Assembly (NCBI RefSeq): GCF_032598785.1
Contig: NZ_CP102984.1
Origin: Terrisporobacter petrolearius
GTDB taxonomy: Bacteria > Bacillota > Clostridia > Peptostreptococcales > Peptostreptococcaceae
Length of the DNA stretch: 64,000 nt
Reading direction: 5' to 3' (one strand)
The notes under the pieces were generated by a model that was not told where the DNA came from, searched no databases, and worked only from the letters and a program-made list of their open reading frames with translations. Made by a program: the position numbers and the translations under genes. Below, in pieces: positions 1-8,938 of the stretch (within the stretch, counting starts at the first letter, position 1; every line of letters begins with the position of its first letter).

Positions 1-144
1 AGTATGTTGTAAGCTTACTGTGTATTTATTGTTTCTATAAGGATTTACATTTAATTAAATATAAAAAAATAAGAAAAATTGGCATATAAGGAATTTTGCG
101 CTTGAGCACGACATCAAACTACAAGAGTAATATAAACAGATGTT

Positions 145-191
145 AATAGTAACTATATTATATATATTTAATATAGTTACTATTTTTTTAT
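145..191 (+). terminator. Intrinsic terminator of an upstream gene
   Basis: A 16-bp perfect stem (145-160 pairs with 169-184, 8-nt loop) is followed by a T run. Nothing recognisable as a gene is seen in bases 1-144; the terminator presumably ends a transcript entering from the left. Confidence 0.7.
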
Positions 192-237
192 TGTTAACAT
201 ATTCTAAGAAAAAACATATTATATTTTTATATATACC

Positions 238-266
238 TTGACAGGCGAAGTATATAAAGTTATTAT
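238..266 (+). promoter_or_regulatory. Predicted sigma-A promoter of the padR operon
   Basis: TTGACA at 238-243 and TATTAT at 261-266 are 17 bp apart. A TATAAT overlaps three bases further on. The PadR start codon lies about 35 bp downstream. Confidence 0.6.
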
Positions 267-299
267 AATAGTAAAATAAGGAAAAAGGAGATGCTATTC

Positions 300-620
300 T
301 TGTCAATTACATCAGATTTACTAAGGGGACACACAGACACCATAATATTAAATGAACTTATAAAAGGCGATAGTTATGGATACGCCATTAATAAAGTAAT
401 AAAAGAAAAAACAAATAATCTTTATGAACTAAAAGAAGCTACATTATACTCAGCATTTAGAAGGCTAGAAAAAGCTGAACTAATTACCTCATATTGGGGA
501 AATGAAGGAAGTGGAGCTAGAAGAAGATATTATTCAATTACTAAAATGGGAATACAAATTTATGAACAAAATAAGTTGGATTGGGAAGAAGCTAAAAATA
601 TAATTGATAGTTTGATTTAA
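300..620 (+). CDS. PadR family transcriptional regulator
   Basis: Small winged-helix repressor, 106 aa from the TTG start at 300. An AAAGGAG at 284-290 sits 9 nt before this TTG but directly abuts the ATG at 291, so TTG is preferred; it also gives the usual PadR opening with SDLLRGHTDTIIL. The winged-helix domain covers about residues 10-80, including the GDSYGYAI segment typical of the family. It is followed 15 nt later by a HAAS/DUF1700 membrane protein and a DUF4097 protein. PadR genes in Firmicutes commonly lead and repress such operons, so autorepression is likely. Inducer unknown. Confidence 0.88.
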   Translation: MSITSDLLRGHTDTIILNELIKGDSYGYAINKVIKEKTNNLYELKEATLYSAFRRLEKAELITSYWGNEGSGARRRYYSITKMGIQIYEQNKLDWEEAKNIIDSLI

Positions 621-635
621 GGAGGAAGGTATATT

Positions 636-1292
636 ATGATAGGGAACAATGAAGTAAAAATAAAGGATTATGTACAAGAATTATTTGAAAATGCACCAAA
701 AAATCGAAGAACAGAAGAGTTTAAAGAAGAATTATTAGCAAATTTACTAGATAAATATTATGACTTATTACAAAATAATATGGATGATGAAATGGCATAT
801 AATAAGGTTATATCAAGTATAGGAAATATTGATAATTTATTTGAAAAGGATCCTTTAGAAATAACAAAGGAAAGCTGGGATAAGAAGAAAAGTGCAAAAA
901 TTACTGCAATATCAGTAATGATGTATATATTATGCCCTGTAAGTGTAATAGTTTTTGAAGGCTTTGGATTTGAAACTTTAGGGGTAGTTATAATGTTCTT
1001 ATTAATAGCAGGTGCTACAGGCCTTTTAATTTATAACAATATGACAAAGCCACAATATATGAAGCAGGATGACACCTTAGTAGAAGATTTTAAAGAATGG
1101 AAAAGTACCACTAATAAAAGTAGAAGAGTGAGAAAATCTATTGAAAGTGCTATGTGGGCAATAATTACAGCAATATATTTACTAATAAGTTTTACAACAG
1201 GTGCATGGCATATAACATGGATAATGTTTGTAATAGGTGGGGCCATAGAAAAAGTAATAAGAGCTTATTTTGAATATAAGGAGATAGATTAA
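636..1292 (+). CDS. HAAS/DUF1700-type membrane protein
   Basis: 218 aa, with AGGAGG at 621-626. Residues 1-70 form the helical 'permease prefix'/HAAS-like domain (acidic and basic helices ending near a conserved GNIDNLFE stretch). Four hydrophobic segments follow in two pairs (about 85-135 and 168-205), separated by a charged cytoplasmic loop. In this family the domain is found directly behind PadR regulators and before DUF4097 proteins, as here. The stop overlaps the next start by 1 nt, so translation is coupled. The function is probably linked to envelope stress; the exact role is unknown. Confidence 0.75.
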   Translation: MIGNNEVKIKDYVQELFENAPKNRRTEEFKEELLANLLDKYYDLLQNNMDDEMAYNKVISSIGNIDNLFEKDPLEITKESWDKKKSAKITAISVMMYILCPVSVIVFEGFGFETLGVVIMFLLIAGATGLLIYNNMTKPQYMKQDDTLVEDFKEWKSTTNKSRRVRKSIESAMWAIITAIYLLISFTTGAWHITWIMFVIGGAIEKVIRAYFEYKEID

Positions 1293-2242
1293 TGAATGAT
1301 AAAAATTGGGTTAAACTTAGAATGATTCTTTGGTCTATTGTTGCAATTTTATTAGCATTAGTATTAGCAGTAGGCATAAAAGGATGGGGTGGAAATGTAT
1401 TTTCAGGTAATATTTTTAATAGAAGTTTTACAGCTTCAAATATGAAAGTAGTAAAAGAATTAAAATTTGACGATATAAATAAGATAAAGAATATAAAAAC
1501 TGATTTTAACGCCAGTGATTTAATTGTTACTGAAAATAATGAAGATAATATAAAAGTAATTGTGAAATGTAATAAAACGTTAAAAAATAATAAGTATATC
1601 AATGGGGACATTAAATCAGATACATTAAAAATTGAGGATTTCAATAATAAATCAAGTAGAAATATATTTGGAATATTTAATGGATATTCTTTACAAGTGG
1701 AAATAAAGATTCCAAAATCTTATAGGGAAAATATAACTATTAACAACAGAGTAGGAGATATAACATTTGATTCAGATTTAAAATTGAATAATCTATCAAT
1801 TGACGTTGTAACTGGGGATATTGCTGGAAATCAAAAAATAAATTCTAATAAAATTACTATAAACAACAAAGTTGGAGATGTGAACTTTAATTACCTATAT
1901 GGAAAAGAAGTAAATATTAAAGGAAAAACTGGAGATATTGATATAGACAAATTTAGTGGAAAAGGTAGCATAGAATCTCAAGTTGGAGATATAACTTGTA
2001 ATATAGAAAATTTGAATGGGGACTTTAGAATTAAATCAAAAGTTGGAGATGTGGAGTTATATACAAATAAAAATTTAAGTTTTATTTTTGAAGGAAATAA
2101 GAGTTTCGGGGATTTAGATACAGGCTTAAAGTTTAGCAATGTATCACAATCATCAGATTCTTTCACTGGACAATATGGAAATGATCCAGTAAATAAGATT
2201 GTAGTAAATGTAAAAACAGGAGATATAAGTATAGATGATTAG
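1292..2242 (+). CDS. DUF4097 beta-strand repeat membrane-anchored protein
   Basis: 316 aa. One N-terminal transmembrane helix at about residues 8-30, then a beta-solenoid region outside the membrane. The repeat unit contains (V/T)GD followed by I or V: about seven copies, each starting a short strand, the last as TGDISIDD at the C-terminus. This is the DUF4097 'putative adhesin' fold, usually encoded with PadR and HAAS proteins and implicated in sensing or envelope homeostasis. It ends the three-gene operon; a strong terminator starts one base after its stop codon. Confidence 0.8.
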   Translation: MNDKNWVKLRMILWSIVAILLALVLAVGIKGWGGNVFSGNIFNRSFTASNMKVVKELKFDDINKIKNIKTDFNASDLIVTENNEDNIKVIVKCNKTLKNNKYINGDIKSDTLKIEDFNNKSSRNIFGIFNGYSLQVEIKIPKSYRENITINNRVGDITFDSDLKLNNLSIDVVTGDIAGNQKINSNKITINNKVGDVNFNYLYGKEVNIKGKTGDIDIDKFSGKGSIESQVGDITCNIENLNGDFRIKSKVGDVELYTNKNLSFIFEGNKSFGDLDTGLKFSNVSQSSDSFTGQYGNDPVNKIVVNVKTGDISIDD

Positions 2243-2270
2243 AAAAGAAGGACTGTGTTCCTTCTTTTTT
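2243..2270 (+). terminator. Intrinsic terminator of the padR operon
   Basis: 10-bp stem (2243-2252 with 2259-2268, 6-nt loop) ending in a T run. Confidence 0.85.
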
Positions 2271-2273
2271 ACA

Positions 2274-2580
2274 TTTTAGGAAACTATAGTTAAATTTACG
2301 CTGTTGATAAACTCTGAAATTAAGTTATATCAACTCATTTAGTAAATGTAAAACTCTGAAAAAACTGTATTTGCCTTAGCTGATGATAGTGAAAATAATA
2401 GTAGCATGGAAAATATATAAAGAATGTTTTAAAAAAGAGATTTTCTAAATAAACTATTTAGGGAGTTTATTTTTGTACTTATATTAAACTAGCAAGGCAT
2501 TGTAATATATTGTAATTATATAAGTAAATAGTAATATGATAATATCTATATAAGTACAGTATTTTGAGGGGGAATTAGGT
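2274..2580. other. Gene-poor spacer with a second hairpin and a short decayed reading frame
   Basis: No intact gene. Bases about 2357-2420 read on the plus strand as a short acidic peptide ending MENI and a TAA, closed upstream by a stop; it looks like the tail of a decayed gene. A 9-bp stem (2447-2455 with 2464-2472) plus T run follows and could be that gene's terminator. The remaining part is the AT-rich promoter region for the next gene. Confidence 0.35.
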
Positions 2581-3510
2581 ATGGAGTATATATATAAATT
2601 CATTGAATATATATATGAAAACGATTTATTAAGCATTGTTTTATTGGTTTTTGCAATATTTTTTTTAGTTTACTTATACAACAATAAAGAAGAAGCTGAA
2701 AATTATCTGGGATTAAAATTAGTAGGATTCTATTTATTAGGGGTATTTACATTTGATTTCAATCTTGATAGTTTTACTTTAACTATTCCTGTAGGTTTTG
2801 CTATATATTTAGCTTTTATGAAAAATAAAGAAAGAGCAAATAGTATAATAAAGAAAAAGGCAAGTATTCTAGGTCTCGTTATACTTTGCTTAGGAATATT
2901 AAATTCAATAATATATAATAAAGTGGAATATAGAGATAGAGAAATTTCTATAAAAAATATAAATATTAAAGGTTTAAAAAATGATTATGAAATTATAAAA
3001 AAAGAACTAGGCATAGAGGATATGGCTAGTGTAGAATCTCTTGATTTGCAATATAATAAAGATGATAAAATAAGAAGTTTACAATATACTATACGAGATT
3101 TAAATAATAAGACTTATTTTATATCAGCTAACAGAAATAATTATAGTATAAAAACAAGCAAGACTTATGAAAATGAGAATGAAACTTTTATGTTTGGCTC
3201 AGTGGGTTATTATAATATGGATATTGAGGCACTTTTAGATGTTATAAGTAACACAAAATTTAAGCAATATAAAAATAGCGCTTATTATACTGTAGTTTAT
3301 AAAAATGAAGAAGAGTATTACGAAGATAATGAAGATTTATATGACGTAGATTTGGGTAATTATTCAACGAAAAAACTAAATACAAAATACCCAATTTGTA
3401 ATGCTGTTGATATAAGTCACATGCCTATGAGACAACTTAGTGAAGGTTCATGGGAAAGTGTAAAAACGGATACTTATTTAATAAGATATGAAATAGACGA
3501 AGAACAGTAA
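2581..3510 (+). CDS. Hypothetical multi-span membrane protein
   Basis: 309 aa, not recognised. The N-terminal third holds four hydrophobic segments (about residues 16-35, 48-62, 65-80, 96-115); a hydrophilic domain of about 190 residues follows, rich in Asn/Tyr/Glu and containing an acidic stretch (near residue 255). The topology suggests a membrane anchor with a globular domain. The start ATG is preceded by GAGGGGG (about 2565-2571). It stands alone with its own terminator. No function is proposed. Confidence 0.7.
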   Translation: MEYIYKFIEYIYENDLLSIVLLVFAIFFLVYLYNNKEEAENYLGLKLVGFYLLGVFTFDFNLDSFTLTIPVGFAIYLAFMKNKERANSIIKKKASILGLVILCLGILNSIIYNKVEYRDREISIKNINIKGLKNDYEIIKKELGIEDMASVESLDLQYNKDDKIRSLQYTIRDLNNKTYFISANRNNYSIKTSKTYENENETFMFGSVGYYNMDIEALLDVISNTKFKQYKNSAYYTVVYKNEEEYYEDNEDLYDVDLGNYSTKKLNTKYPICNAVDISHMPMRQLSEGSWESVKTDTYLIRYEIDEEQ

Positions 3511-3529
3511 GAATAGATTTACAATGAAG

Positions 3530-3566
3530 AAAGGCTGTATGAAAATTAAATTACATACAGTCTTTT
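3530..3566 (+). terminator. Intrinsic terminator after the unknown membrane protein
   Basis: 12-bp stem with one G-U pair (3530-3541 with 3554-3565), followed by TTTTA. Confidence 0.75.
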
Positions 3567-3801
3567 ATAATATATTTATACAAAATAGCCAATTAAAAAT
3601 AGATGTTATATATGCTATAAGTATTATTATTTTAGCAAAATTTATCACCTCTTTAGCAATTTATTTTATAGTATGAGTATAATAATGTAACATTAAAACA
3701 ATCTTAAAGATAAATTTTTAACATATTTTTATGAAAAGAAATTTTTTTTATAGATTATATACATAATTTGGTATAGAATTAAATTGTAAGAATAATAAAA
3801 A

Positions 3802-3960
3802 ATATTTTAGGTTCTTTAACGATTAATAGGGAAAGAGGTGAAATGCCTCTACAGCCCCCGTTACTGTAATGTGGACGAAACTCAGAAAACCACTGTAGTG
3901 TTAAGCTATGGGAAGGTGAGGAGTAGAATGAAACTAAGTCAGGATACCTGCCTAAAATAT
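3802..3960 (+). ncRNA. Cobalamin (B12) riboswitch upstream of cbiMNQO
   Basis: The B12-box core is present: AGCCCCCGTTACTGT-like junction at about 3851-3867, the GGGAAGG segment, and the CAGGATACCTGCC region at 3940-3952 (usual form GCCAGGAGACCTGCC). P1 is clear: ATATTTTAGG (3802-3811) pairs with CCTAAAATAT (3951-3960). With the terminator at 4035 it should shut off cobalt uptake genes when adenosylcobalamin is plentiful. The 78-codon open frame across it is an accident of the RNA. Confidence 0.95.
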
Positions 3961-4034
3961 GAAAAGAAATTTCTTCGGGGTGAAGGAAGTATCTTATTAG
4001 AAAACATTTTATGTTGGAAATTAAAAGATACTAG

Positions 4035-4058
4035 CCTAACCTTTTGGTTAGGTTTTTT
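4035..4058 (+). terminator. Expression-platform terminator of the first B12 riboswitch
   Basis: CCTAACC-TTTT-GGTTAGG followed by TTTTTT, between the aptamer and cbiM. Confidence 0.88.
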
Positions 4059-4173
4059 AATTATCAACAAATAAGGAAACAGAATATTTAATTACAACAA
4101 GAAAACTTACTTAAATGAATCAAAATAATAAGATATACACCCTAAAAATAATTAAAAGGGAGATGTATGTAGT

Positions 4174-4890
4174 ATGAAAAAAAGTAATTTAAAATGGTCA
4201 TTAATAGCAGCCTTTATGCTAATGATCACACCAGTAGTCTCAAATGCAATGCACATCATGGAAGGTTTTTTACCAGTAAAATGGGCTATAATTTGGTGGG
4301 TAATATTTATTCCATTCTTCGTAGTAGGACTTAAAAATATTGCTAAAATAGTTAATGAGCAACCTAAAAAGAAATTATTATTAGCTCTTTGTGGAGCCTT
4401 CGTCTTTGTATTATCAGCATTAAAAATTCCATCAGTTACAGGTAGTTGCTCCCATCCAACAGGTGTAGGACTTGCAGCAATATTATTTGGACCTAGTGCA
4501 ACAGTTGTTTTAGGAACAATAGTATTATTGTTCCAAGCATTACTATTAGCCCATGGTGGAATTACAACTTTAGGAGCAAATGCTTTTTCAATGGCAATTG
4601 TAGGACCATTAGTTTCTTTTGGAATTTGGAAACTATGTAAAGACAAAATGGATAAAAAAGTTGCAGTATTTTTAGCAGCAGCATTAGGAGATTTGTTAAC
4701 ATATACAGTAACATCATTCCAATTAGGCCTTGCCTTCCCAGATCCAGCAGGTGGATTTATGGCTTCAGCAGTAAAATTCCTAGGAGTATTCTTTGTTACT
4801 CAAGTACCTATAGCAATAGCAGAAGGATTACTTACAGTTATAATTTATAACTTTATAACTGAAAATGAGGAGAGAGAGGTGTTAGCATAA
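4174..4890 (+). CDS. cbiM: Cobalt ECF transporter S component CbiM
   Basis: 238 aa membrane substrate-binding component of the CbiMNQO cobalt importer. Residues 1-25 look like a cleavable signal peptide ending VSNA; cleavage would expose Met26-His27 of the MHIMEGFLP motif, the N-terminal metal ligands known from the CbiM/NikM family. Around six hydrophobic helices follow, with GSCSHPTG (about residues 90-97) and LAHGG conserved. It is the first gene behind a B12 riboswitch and overlaps cbiN by 1 nt. Cobalt rather than nickel is inferred from the riboswitch and the cobalamin cluster that follows. Confidence 0.95.
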   Translation: MKKSNLKWSLIAAFMLMITPVVSNAMHIMEGFLPVKWAIIWWVIFIPFFVVGLKNIAKIVNEQPKKKLLLALCGAFVFVLSALKIPSVTGSCSHPTGVGLAAILFGPSATVVLGTIVLLFQALLLAHGGITTLGANAFSMAIVGPLVSFGIWKLCKDKMDKKVAVFLAAALGDLLTYTVTSFQLGLAFPDPAGGFMASAVKFLGVFFVTQVPIAIAEGLLTVIIYNFITENEEREVLA

Positions 4891-5219
4891 TGCAAAGTTC
4901 AACAACAAAAAAGTCAAGTAATGTGAAGCTAACTGTGATATTATTTCTATTAGTTTTAGCTATAATTATTGTTCCGTTAATAACTCAAAAAGGTGCAGAG
5001 TTTGGAGGAGCAGATGGAGAAGCAGAAGGTGTAATAACTGAAATAAATCCAGAGTATGAGCCATGGTTTAGCAGTTTAATAGAACCTGCAAGTGGAGAAA
5101 TTGAAAGTTTACTCTTTGCATCACAAGCAGCACTTGGAGCAGGAATAATAGGATATTATATAGGAACTACTAGAACTAAGAAAAAAATGAGAGAAGAAAG
5201 CTTAAATGATAATAGATGA
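4890..5219 (+). CDS. cbiN: Cobalt transport protein CbiN
   Basis: 109 aa accessory protein with two membrane helices (about residues 14-31 and 76-95) and a periplasmic loop containing the family's acidic E-Y-E-P-WF pattern and PASGEIESLLFA-like stretch. CbiN assists CbiM in metal loading. The start overlaps the cbiM stop (TAATG) and the 3' end overlaps cbiQ by 14 nt, so translation is coupled. Confidence 0.92.
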   Translation: MQSSTTKKSSNVKLTVILFLLVLAIIIVPLITQKGAEFGGADGEAEGVITEINPEYEPWFSSLIEPASGEIESLLFASQAALGAGIIGYYIGTTRTKKKMREESLNDNR

Positions 5220-5895
5220 TTATGCTTATAAAAATAAGTTGTCTAAAGTTAATCCAAATATGAAATTTGCCATAGGTATGCTACTACTAATTTTATCACT
5301 AATTAATCCTTACAATTATATATCTTTATTGGTTATAGGTATAATGAGTTTTGTTATAGTTGGAATTGCAAAAATTGAATTTAAAGATTACATTCATTTT
5401 ATTAAAATTCCCTTGGTATTTCTAATTTTAAGTATAATTATGATACTTTTAAATTTTTCTAAAGATAAAGAATCATTATTATACAGTATAAATATAGGAA
5501 GTTTATACATAGGTGTTTCAAATGAATCAATAGTATCATCAACACGTTTATTTTTTAGAGCATTATCATGTTTGACTTGTATTTATTTTATAATGCTTAC
5601 AACACCTTTTAATCAATTAATATTTGTATTTAAAAAACTACATTTACCAGATATAGTTTTAGAGATTTCAATGCTAATGTATAGATTTATATTTATATTT
5701 ATGGAGGAAGTTGCAGATATAAGAAAGTCTCAAGAACTTAGATTTGGATATATAAATTTAAAAAATGCGTATAACTCCTTTGGATTATTAGTAAATATGT
5801 TATTCAAGAGGATGATGATAAGATATGATGAGATGAGTATAGCTTTGGATATGAAGCTTTATGATGGCACATTTTATATTGTAGAGGAAGATTAA
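5206..5895 (+). CDS. cbiQ: Cobalt ECF transporter T component CbiQ
   Basis: 229 aa integral membrane coupling protein of the ECF transporter. Hydrophobic helices at about 22-55, 60-85, 100-125 and 140-165; the amphipathic cytosolic part near residues 165-190 (RKSQELRFGY) matches the conserved coupling-helix region that touches the ATPase. Located between cbiN and cbiO, as in classical cbiMNQO operons; 2 nt separate it from cbiO. Confidence 0.93.
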   Translation: MIIDDYAYKNKLSKVNPNMKFAIGMLLLILSLINPYNYISLLVIGIMSFVIVGIAKIEFKDYIHFIKIPLVFLILSIIMILLNFSKDKESLLYSINIGSLYIGVSNESIVSSTRLFFRALSCLTCIYFIMLTTPFNQLIFVFKKLHLPDIVLEISMLMYRFIFIFMEEVADIRKSQELRFGYINLKNAYNSFGLLVNMLFKRMMIRYDEMSIALDMKLYDGTFYIVEED

Positions 5896-5897
5896 TA

Positions 5898-6728
5898 ATG
5901 TTTAAAATAAATAATTTAACATATCAATACGGCAAAAAAAGAAAGGCCTTAGATAATATAACTATGGATTTCGATAATGGTGATATTATTGGCATAATAG
6001 GTTCAAATGGATCTGGAAAGTCCACATTATTTAATAATCTAATGGGAATTTTAAAAGCTACACAAGGAGAAATATTATATAAAAACAGCCAGCTTAAATA
6101 TGATAAGAAAAGTTTATACAATTTAAGAAAAGAAGTGGGCATAGTTTTTCAAGACCCAGAGAAACAAATTTTTTATTCCATGGTATATGATGACTTGGCA
6201 TTTGCTCTTAGAAATATTGGCGTGGATGAAAAAACTATAAAAGTTAGGATTAGCAAAGCTCTAGAAGCTGTTAATGGCGAAGAGTTTATAGATAGACCAG
6301 TACACAGTTTAAGTTTTGGTCAGAAAAAAAGAGTAGCAATTGCATCAGTAATAGCTATGGAAAATGACCTTGTTTTATTAGATGAACCAACAGCTGGTTT
6401 GGATCCAGAAAGTACAAGAGCAATTGTAAATATAATTAAAACAATGTACGAAAAAGGAAAGAAAATAATAATTACTAGTCATGATATGAATTTGATTTAT
6501 GATATATGCGATTATGTATATGTGCTAAATCAAGGCAAAATAATTAATGAAGGTAATGTGGAAAAAGTATTTATTGATGAAAAAAAAATAGAAGAAGCAG
6601 GATTAGAACTTCCATGGCTTGTAAAACTTAATAAGAACATGAACTTGCCTTTGTTTAGAAAAGAGGAAGATTTATATAATTATTGGAGTGAAAATATGGA
6701 AGGAAATTTAAATAAAATAGCTAAATAA
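5898..6728 (+). CDS. cbiO: Cobalt ECF transporter ATPase CbiO
   Basis: 276 aa ABC ATPase. Walker A GSNGSGKST at residues 35-43, Q-loop in VFQDPEKQIF, ABC signature with the ECF-type LSFGQKKR, Walker B followed by DEPTAGLDP, and the switch histidine in TSHDMN. The DPEKQ groove motif is typical of ECF ATPases. Last gene of the riboswitch-controlled operon; a terminator follows 25 nt after the stop. Confidence 0.95.
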   Translation: MFKINNLTYQYGKKRKALDNITMDFDNGDIIGIIGSNGSGKSTLFNNLMGILKATQGEILYKNSQLKYDKKSLYNLRKEVGIVFQDPEKQIFYSMVYDDLAFALRNIGVDEKTIKVRISKALEAVNGEEFIDRPVHSLSFGQKKRVAIASVIAMENDLVLLDEPTAGLDPESTRAIVNIIKTMYEKGKKIIITSHDMNLIYDICDYVYVLNQGKIINEGNVEKVFIDEKKIEEAGLELPWLVKLNKNMNLPLFRKEEDLYNYWSENMEGNLNKIAK

Positions 6729-6752
6729 AAAATACGATACAAAAAATAGATT

Positions 6753-6788
6753 AAATCCATATTTTGCTACGGATATGGATTTTTTTTA
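6753..6788 (+). terminator. Terminator of cbiMNQO
   Basis: 10-bp stem (6753-6762 with 6773-6782) followed by a run of T. Confidence 0.88.
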
Positions 6789-7023
6789 TTTTTCGTGATA
6801 GAATTTAACTCTCTAAAAATAAATAAACAAACATGGAGGTAGAAAATAAATATTGCAGTTTCGATATAAATTAAAATTTTAACAAAAATAACAAAAAAAT
6901 AACTGTTTAATAATATTTATATATATAAAGATTATTAATATGTTTTGCAACCTAGTAAAAATAACTATAATTAAAATATATAAGTTTTTTATGAAATAAG
7001 AAGAGAATTGTAAAATTTAATAG

Positions 7024-7170
7024 AATTAGTTTAGGTTTTAGGGAAAAAGGTAAAAGCCTTTGCAGCCCCCGCTACTGTAAAACGGATGAAACCATAATTA
7101 CCACTGTCAAGTTGATGGGAAGGTATGGGAGTAAAATGATGTTAAGCCAGGATACCTGCCTAAACTAATT
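7024..7170 (+). ncRNA. Cobalamin (B12) riboswitch upstream of the cobalamin synthesis operon
   Basis: Same core as the first copy: GCAGCCCCCGCTACTGT (about 7061-7078), GGGAAGG, and AGCCAGGATACCTGCC ending at 7160. P1 is a perfect 12-bp pairing of 7024-7035 with 7159-7170. Controls the long cbiP-to-hemB operon. The 290 bases between cbiO and this element contain only the cbiO terminator and AT-rich promoter sequence. Confidence 0.96.
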
Positions 7171-7220
7171 ATATATAGAAAATCTCGGGGTGAAGATTTG
7201 ATTTTATGTTACAATAGTAA

Positions 7221-7249
7221 AATCCTAGCCATTTGAGCTGGGATTTTTT
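7221..7249 (+). terminator. Expression-platform terminator of the second B12 riboswitch
   Basis: AATCCTAGC (7221-7229) pairs with GCTGGGATT (7237-7245, G-U pairs included) and runs into TTTTTT, just before cbiP. Confidence 0.85.
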
Positions 7250-7282
7250 GGTATTTGATATAAAATGGAAAGGATTAATGCT

Positions 7283-8797
7283 ATGGGAAAAAAAATAATG
7301 CTTCAAGGAACTGCATCAAATGTGGGAAAAAGCATAATAACTACGGGACTATGTAGGATTTTCAAACAGGATAATTATAAAGTAATACCTTTTAAATCTC
7401 AAAATATGGCTCTTAATTCTTTTATAACAAAAGAAGGTTTGGAAATGGGAAGAGCTCAAGTTTCTCAAGCTGAAGCTTGTGGAATAGACCCTACTGCAGA
7501 TATGAATCCCATATTATTAAAACCAAATGGTAATAACAAAAGCCAAGTTATAGTAAGAGGAAAAGTAGTAGGAGATATGTCATCGAAAGAATATTACGAG
7601 TATAAGTTAGAGTTAGAAAAAATATTAGATGACATATTCAAAGAATTTGAGGAGAAATTTGACATAGTTGTAATGGAAGGTGCGGGTAGCTGTGCTGAAG
7701 TCAATTTGATGGATAGAGACATATCAAATATGGGAATGGCACAAATTGCAGATGCGCCAGTTATATTAATTGGTGATATAGATAGAGGGGGAGTATTTGC
7801 ATCAATAGTAGGTACAATAATGTTACTTCCTGAAAAAGACAGAGAACGAGTTAAAGGTGTAATAATTAATAAATTCAGAGGAAGAAAAGAACTTTTAGAA
7901 TCTGGTGTAAAAATGCTTGAAGATATTATAAAAATTCCTGTTCTTGGTGTTATACCTTATACTGACATAAAAATCGAAGAGGAAGACAGTGTAACCACAA
8001 GATTCAAGGAAAAAGTAGATAAAGGAGATATTCATATAGAAGTGATAAGAACACCTCATATGTCTAACTTTACAGATTTTAATATATTTGAAACACAAGA
8101 AGATGTAAGTCTTAGGTATGTTGATTATGGAGAATCTCTTGGAAATCCTGATATTGTAATTATTCCAGGAACTAAGTCAACCATAGATGACTTAATATTC
8201 TTGAGAGAAAATGGCTTAGAGAATCAAATTAAAGAGCTTCACAAAAGAGGAAAACTTGTACTTGGTATTTGTGGTGGGTATCAGATGCTAGGAAAAGTTC
8301 TAAAAGATCCATATCATGTGGAAAATGATCTGGAAGAAGTTGAAGGTATAGGTCTTTTAGATGTAGAGACGACTTTTGAACTAGAAAAAACTACAACTCA
8401 AGTTAGAGCTATATTAGGAGATAATTTACATGGCTACCTTGCAAATTTAAATAAAAAAGAAGTTAATGGATATGAAATTCATATGGGAATGACAAGAAGA
8501 AGAGAAAAGAGTGACAATTTTGCCACTGTGACAGAAAAACTTGGTGAGGTTGTGAGTTATGAGATTGGTAGCGTAAATAATAAATGTAATGTTTTTGGAA
8601 CTTATCTACATGGAATATTTGATGATATAGATTTTACAAGAACTATTTTAAATAATATAAGGAAAATAAAAAATTTAGAGCCTGTTGAAAGTAAAGTTGA
8701 GTCATTTGATGAGTTTAAAAATAAAGAATATGATAAATTAGCTGATTTTTTAAGAGAGCATTTAGATATGGAAAAAATATATGAAATAATGAATTAA
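7283..8797 (+). CDS. cbiP: Cobyric acid synthase CbiP
   Basis: Glutamine-dependent amidase that adds four amide groups to adenosylcobyrinic acid a,c-diamide. 504 aa from the ATG at 7283, chosen because GGAAAGGA (7267-7274) lies 8 nt upstream; an in-frame ATG at 7265 would overlap that site. P-loop GTASNVGKS at residues 9-17; glutaminase domain in the second half with Cys330 in GICGGYQMLG and His443 in YLHGIF. First gene behind the riboswitch. An unusual 140-nt palindromic spacer separates it from cbiA. Confidence 0.95.
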   Translation: MGKKIMLQGTASNVGKSIITTGLCRIFKQDNYKVIPFKSQNMALNSFITKEGLEMGRAQVSQAEACGIDPTADMNPILLKPNGNNKSQVIVRGKVVGDMSSKEYYEYKLELEKILDDIFKEFEEKFDIVVMEGAGSCAEVNLMDRDISNMGMAQIADAPVILIGDIDRGGVFASIVGTIMLLPEKDRERVKGVIINKFRGRKELLESGVKMLEDIIKIPVLGVIPYTDIKIEEEDSVTTRFKEKVDKGDIHIEVIRTPHMSNFTDFNIFETQEDVSLRYVDYGESLGNPDIVIIPGTKSTIDDLIFLRENGLENQIKELHKRGKLVLGICGGYQMLGKVLKDPYHVENDLEEVEGIGLLDVETTFELEKTTTQVRAILGDNLHGYLANLNKKEVNGYEIHMGMTRRREKSDNFATVTEKLGEVVSYEIGSVNNKCNVFGTYLHGIFDDIDFTRTILNNIRKIKNLEPVESKVESFDEFKNKEYDKLADFLREHLDMEKIYEIMN

Positions 8798-8798
8798 A

Positions 8799-8922
8799 AA
8801 TTCGCTATGCTTAAGCCACTGCGTGGGCGCTTAACTTCATAGCGACAACCATGTGCCTTTGAGCAACGTGTTGGCGAATTATTTTGCTATCGCTTCAGGC
8901 AACTTTGTTGCTTAAAATAATT
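8799..8922 (+). repeat. GC-rich palindromic repeat between cbiP and cbiA
   Basis: Two abutting elements with terminal inverted repeats: AATTCGC (8799-8805) with GCGAATT (8874-8880), and AATTATTTT (8877-8885) with AAAATAATT (8914-8922). Inside the first is a long stem-loop: CGCTATG (8803-8809) with CATAGCG (8838-8844), TTAAGC (8811-8816) with GCTTAA (8829-8834), and CCAC with GTGG around a TGC loop. Inside the second, GCAAC-TTT-GTTGC. Base composition is much richer in GC than the neighbourhood. It shares TTTGAGCAACG, TTGGCGA and GCGAATT words with the element after glmS. Confidence 0.6.
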
Positions 8923-8938
8923 CAAGTTAGGTGGTAAT

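Noticed and set aside
55..306. 83-codon minus-strand frame at the left edge
   Set aside because: Low-complexity Phe/Tyr/Ile-rich translation of AT-rich DNA, overlaps a terminator and promoter, no ribosome site.
1192..1644. 150-codon minus-strand frame opposite the DUF1700/DUF4097 genes
   Set aside because: Shadow of two well-supported plus-strand genes.
3838..4074. 78-codon plus-strand open frame upstream of cbiM
   Set aside because: It lies wholly inside the B12 riboswitch and its terminator; the sequence is explained by the RNA structure.
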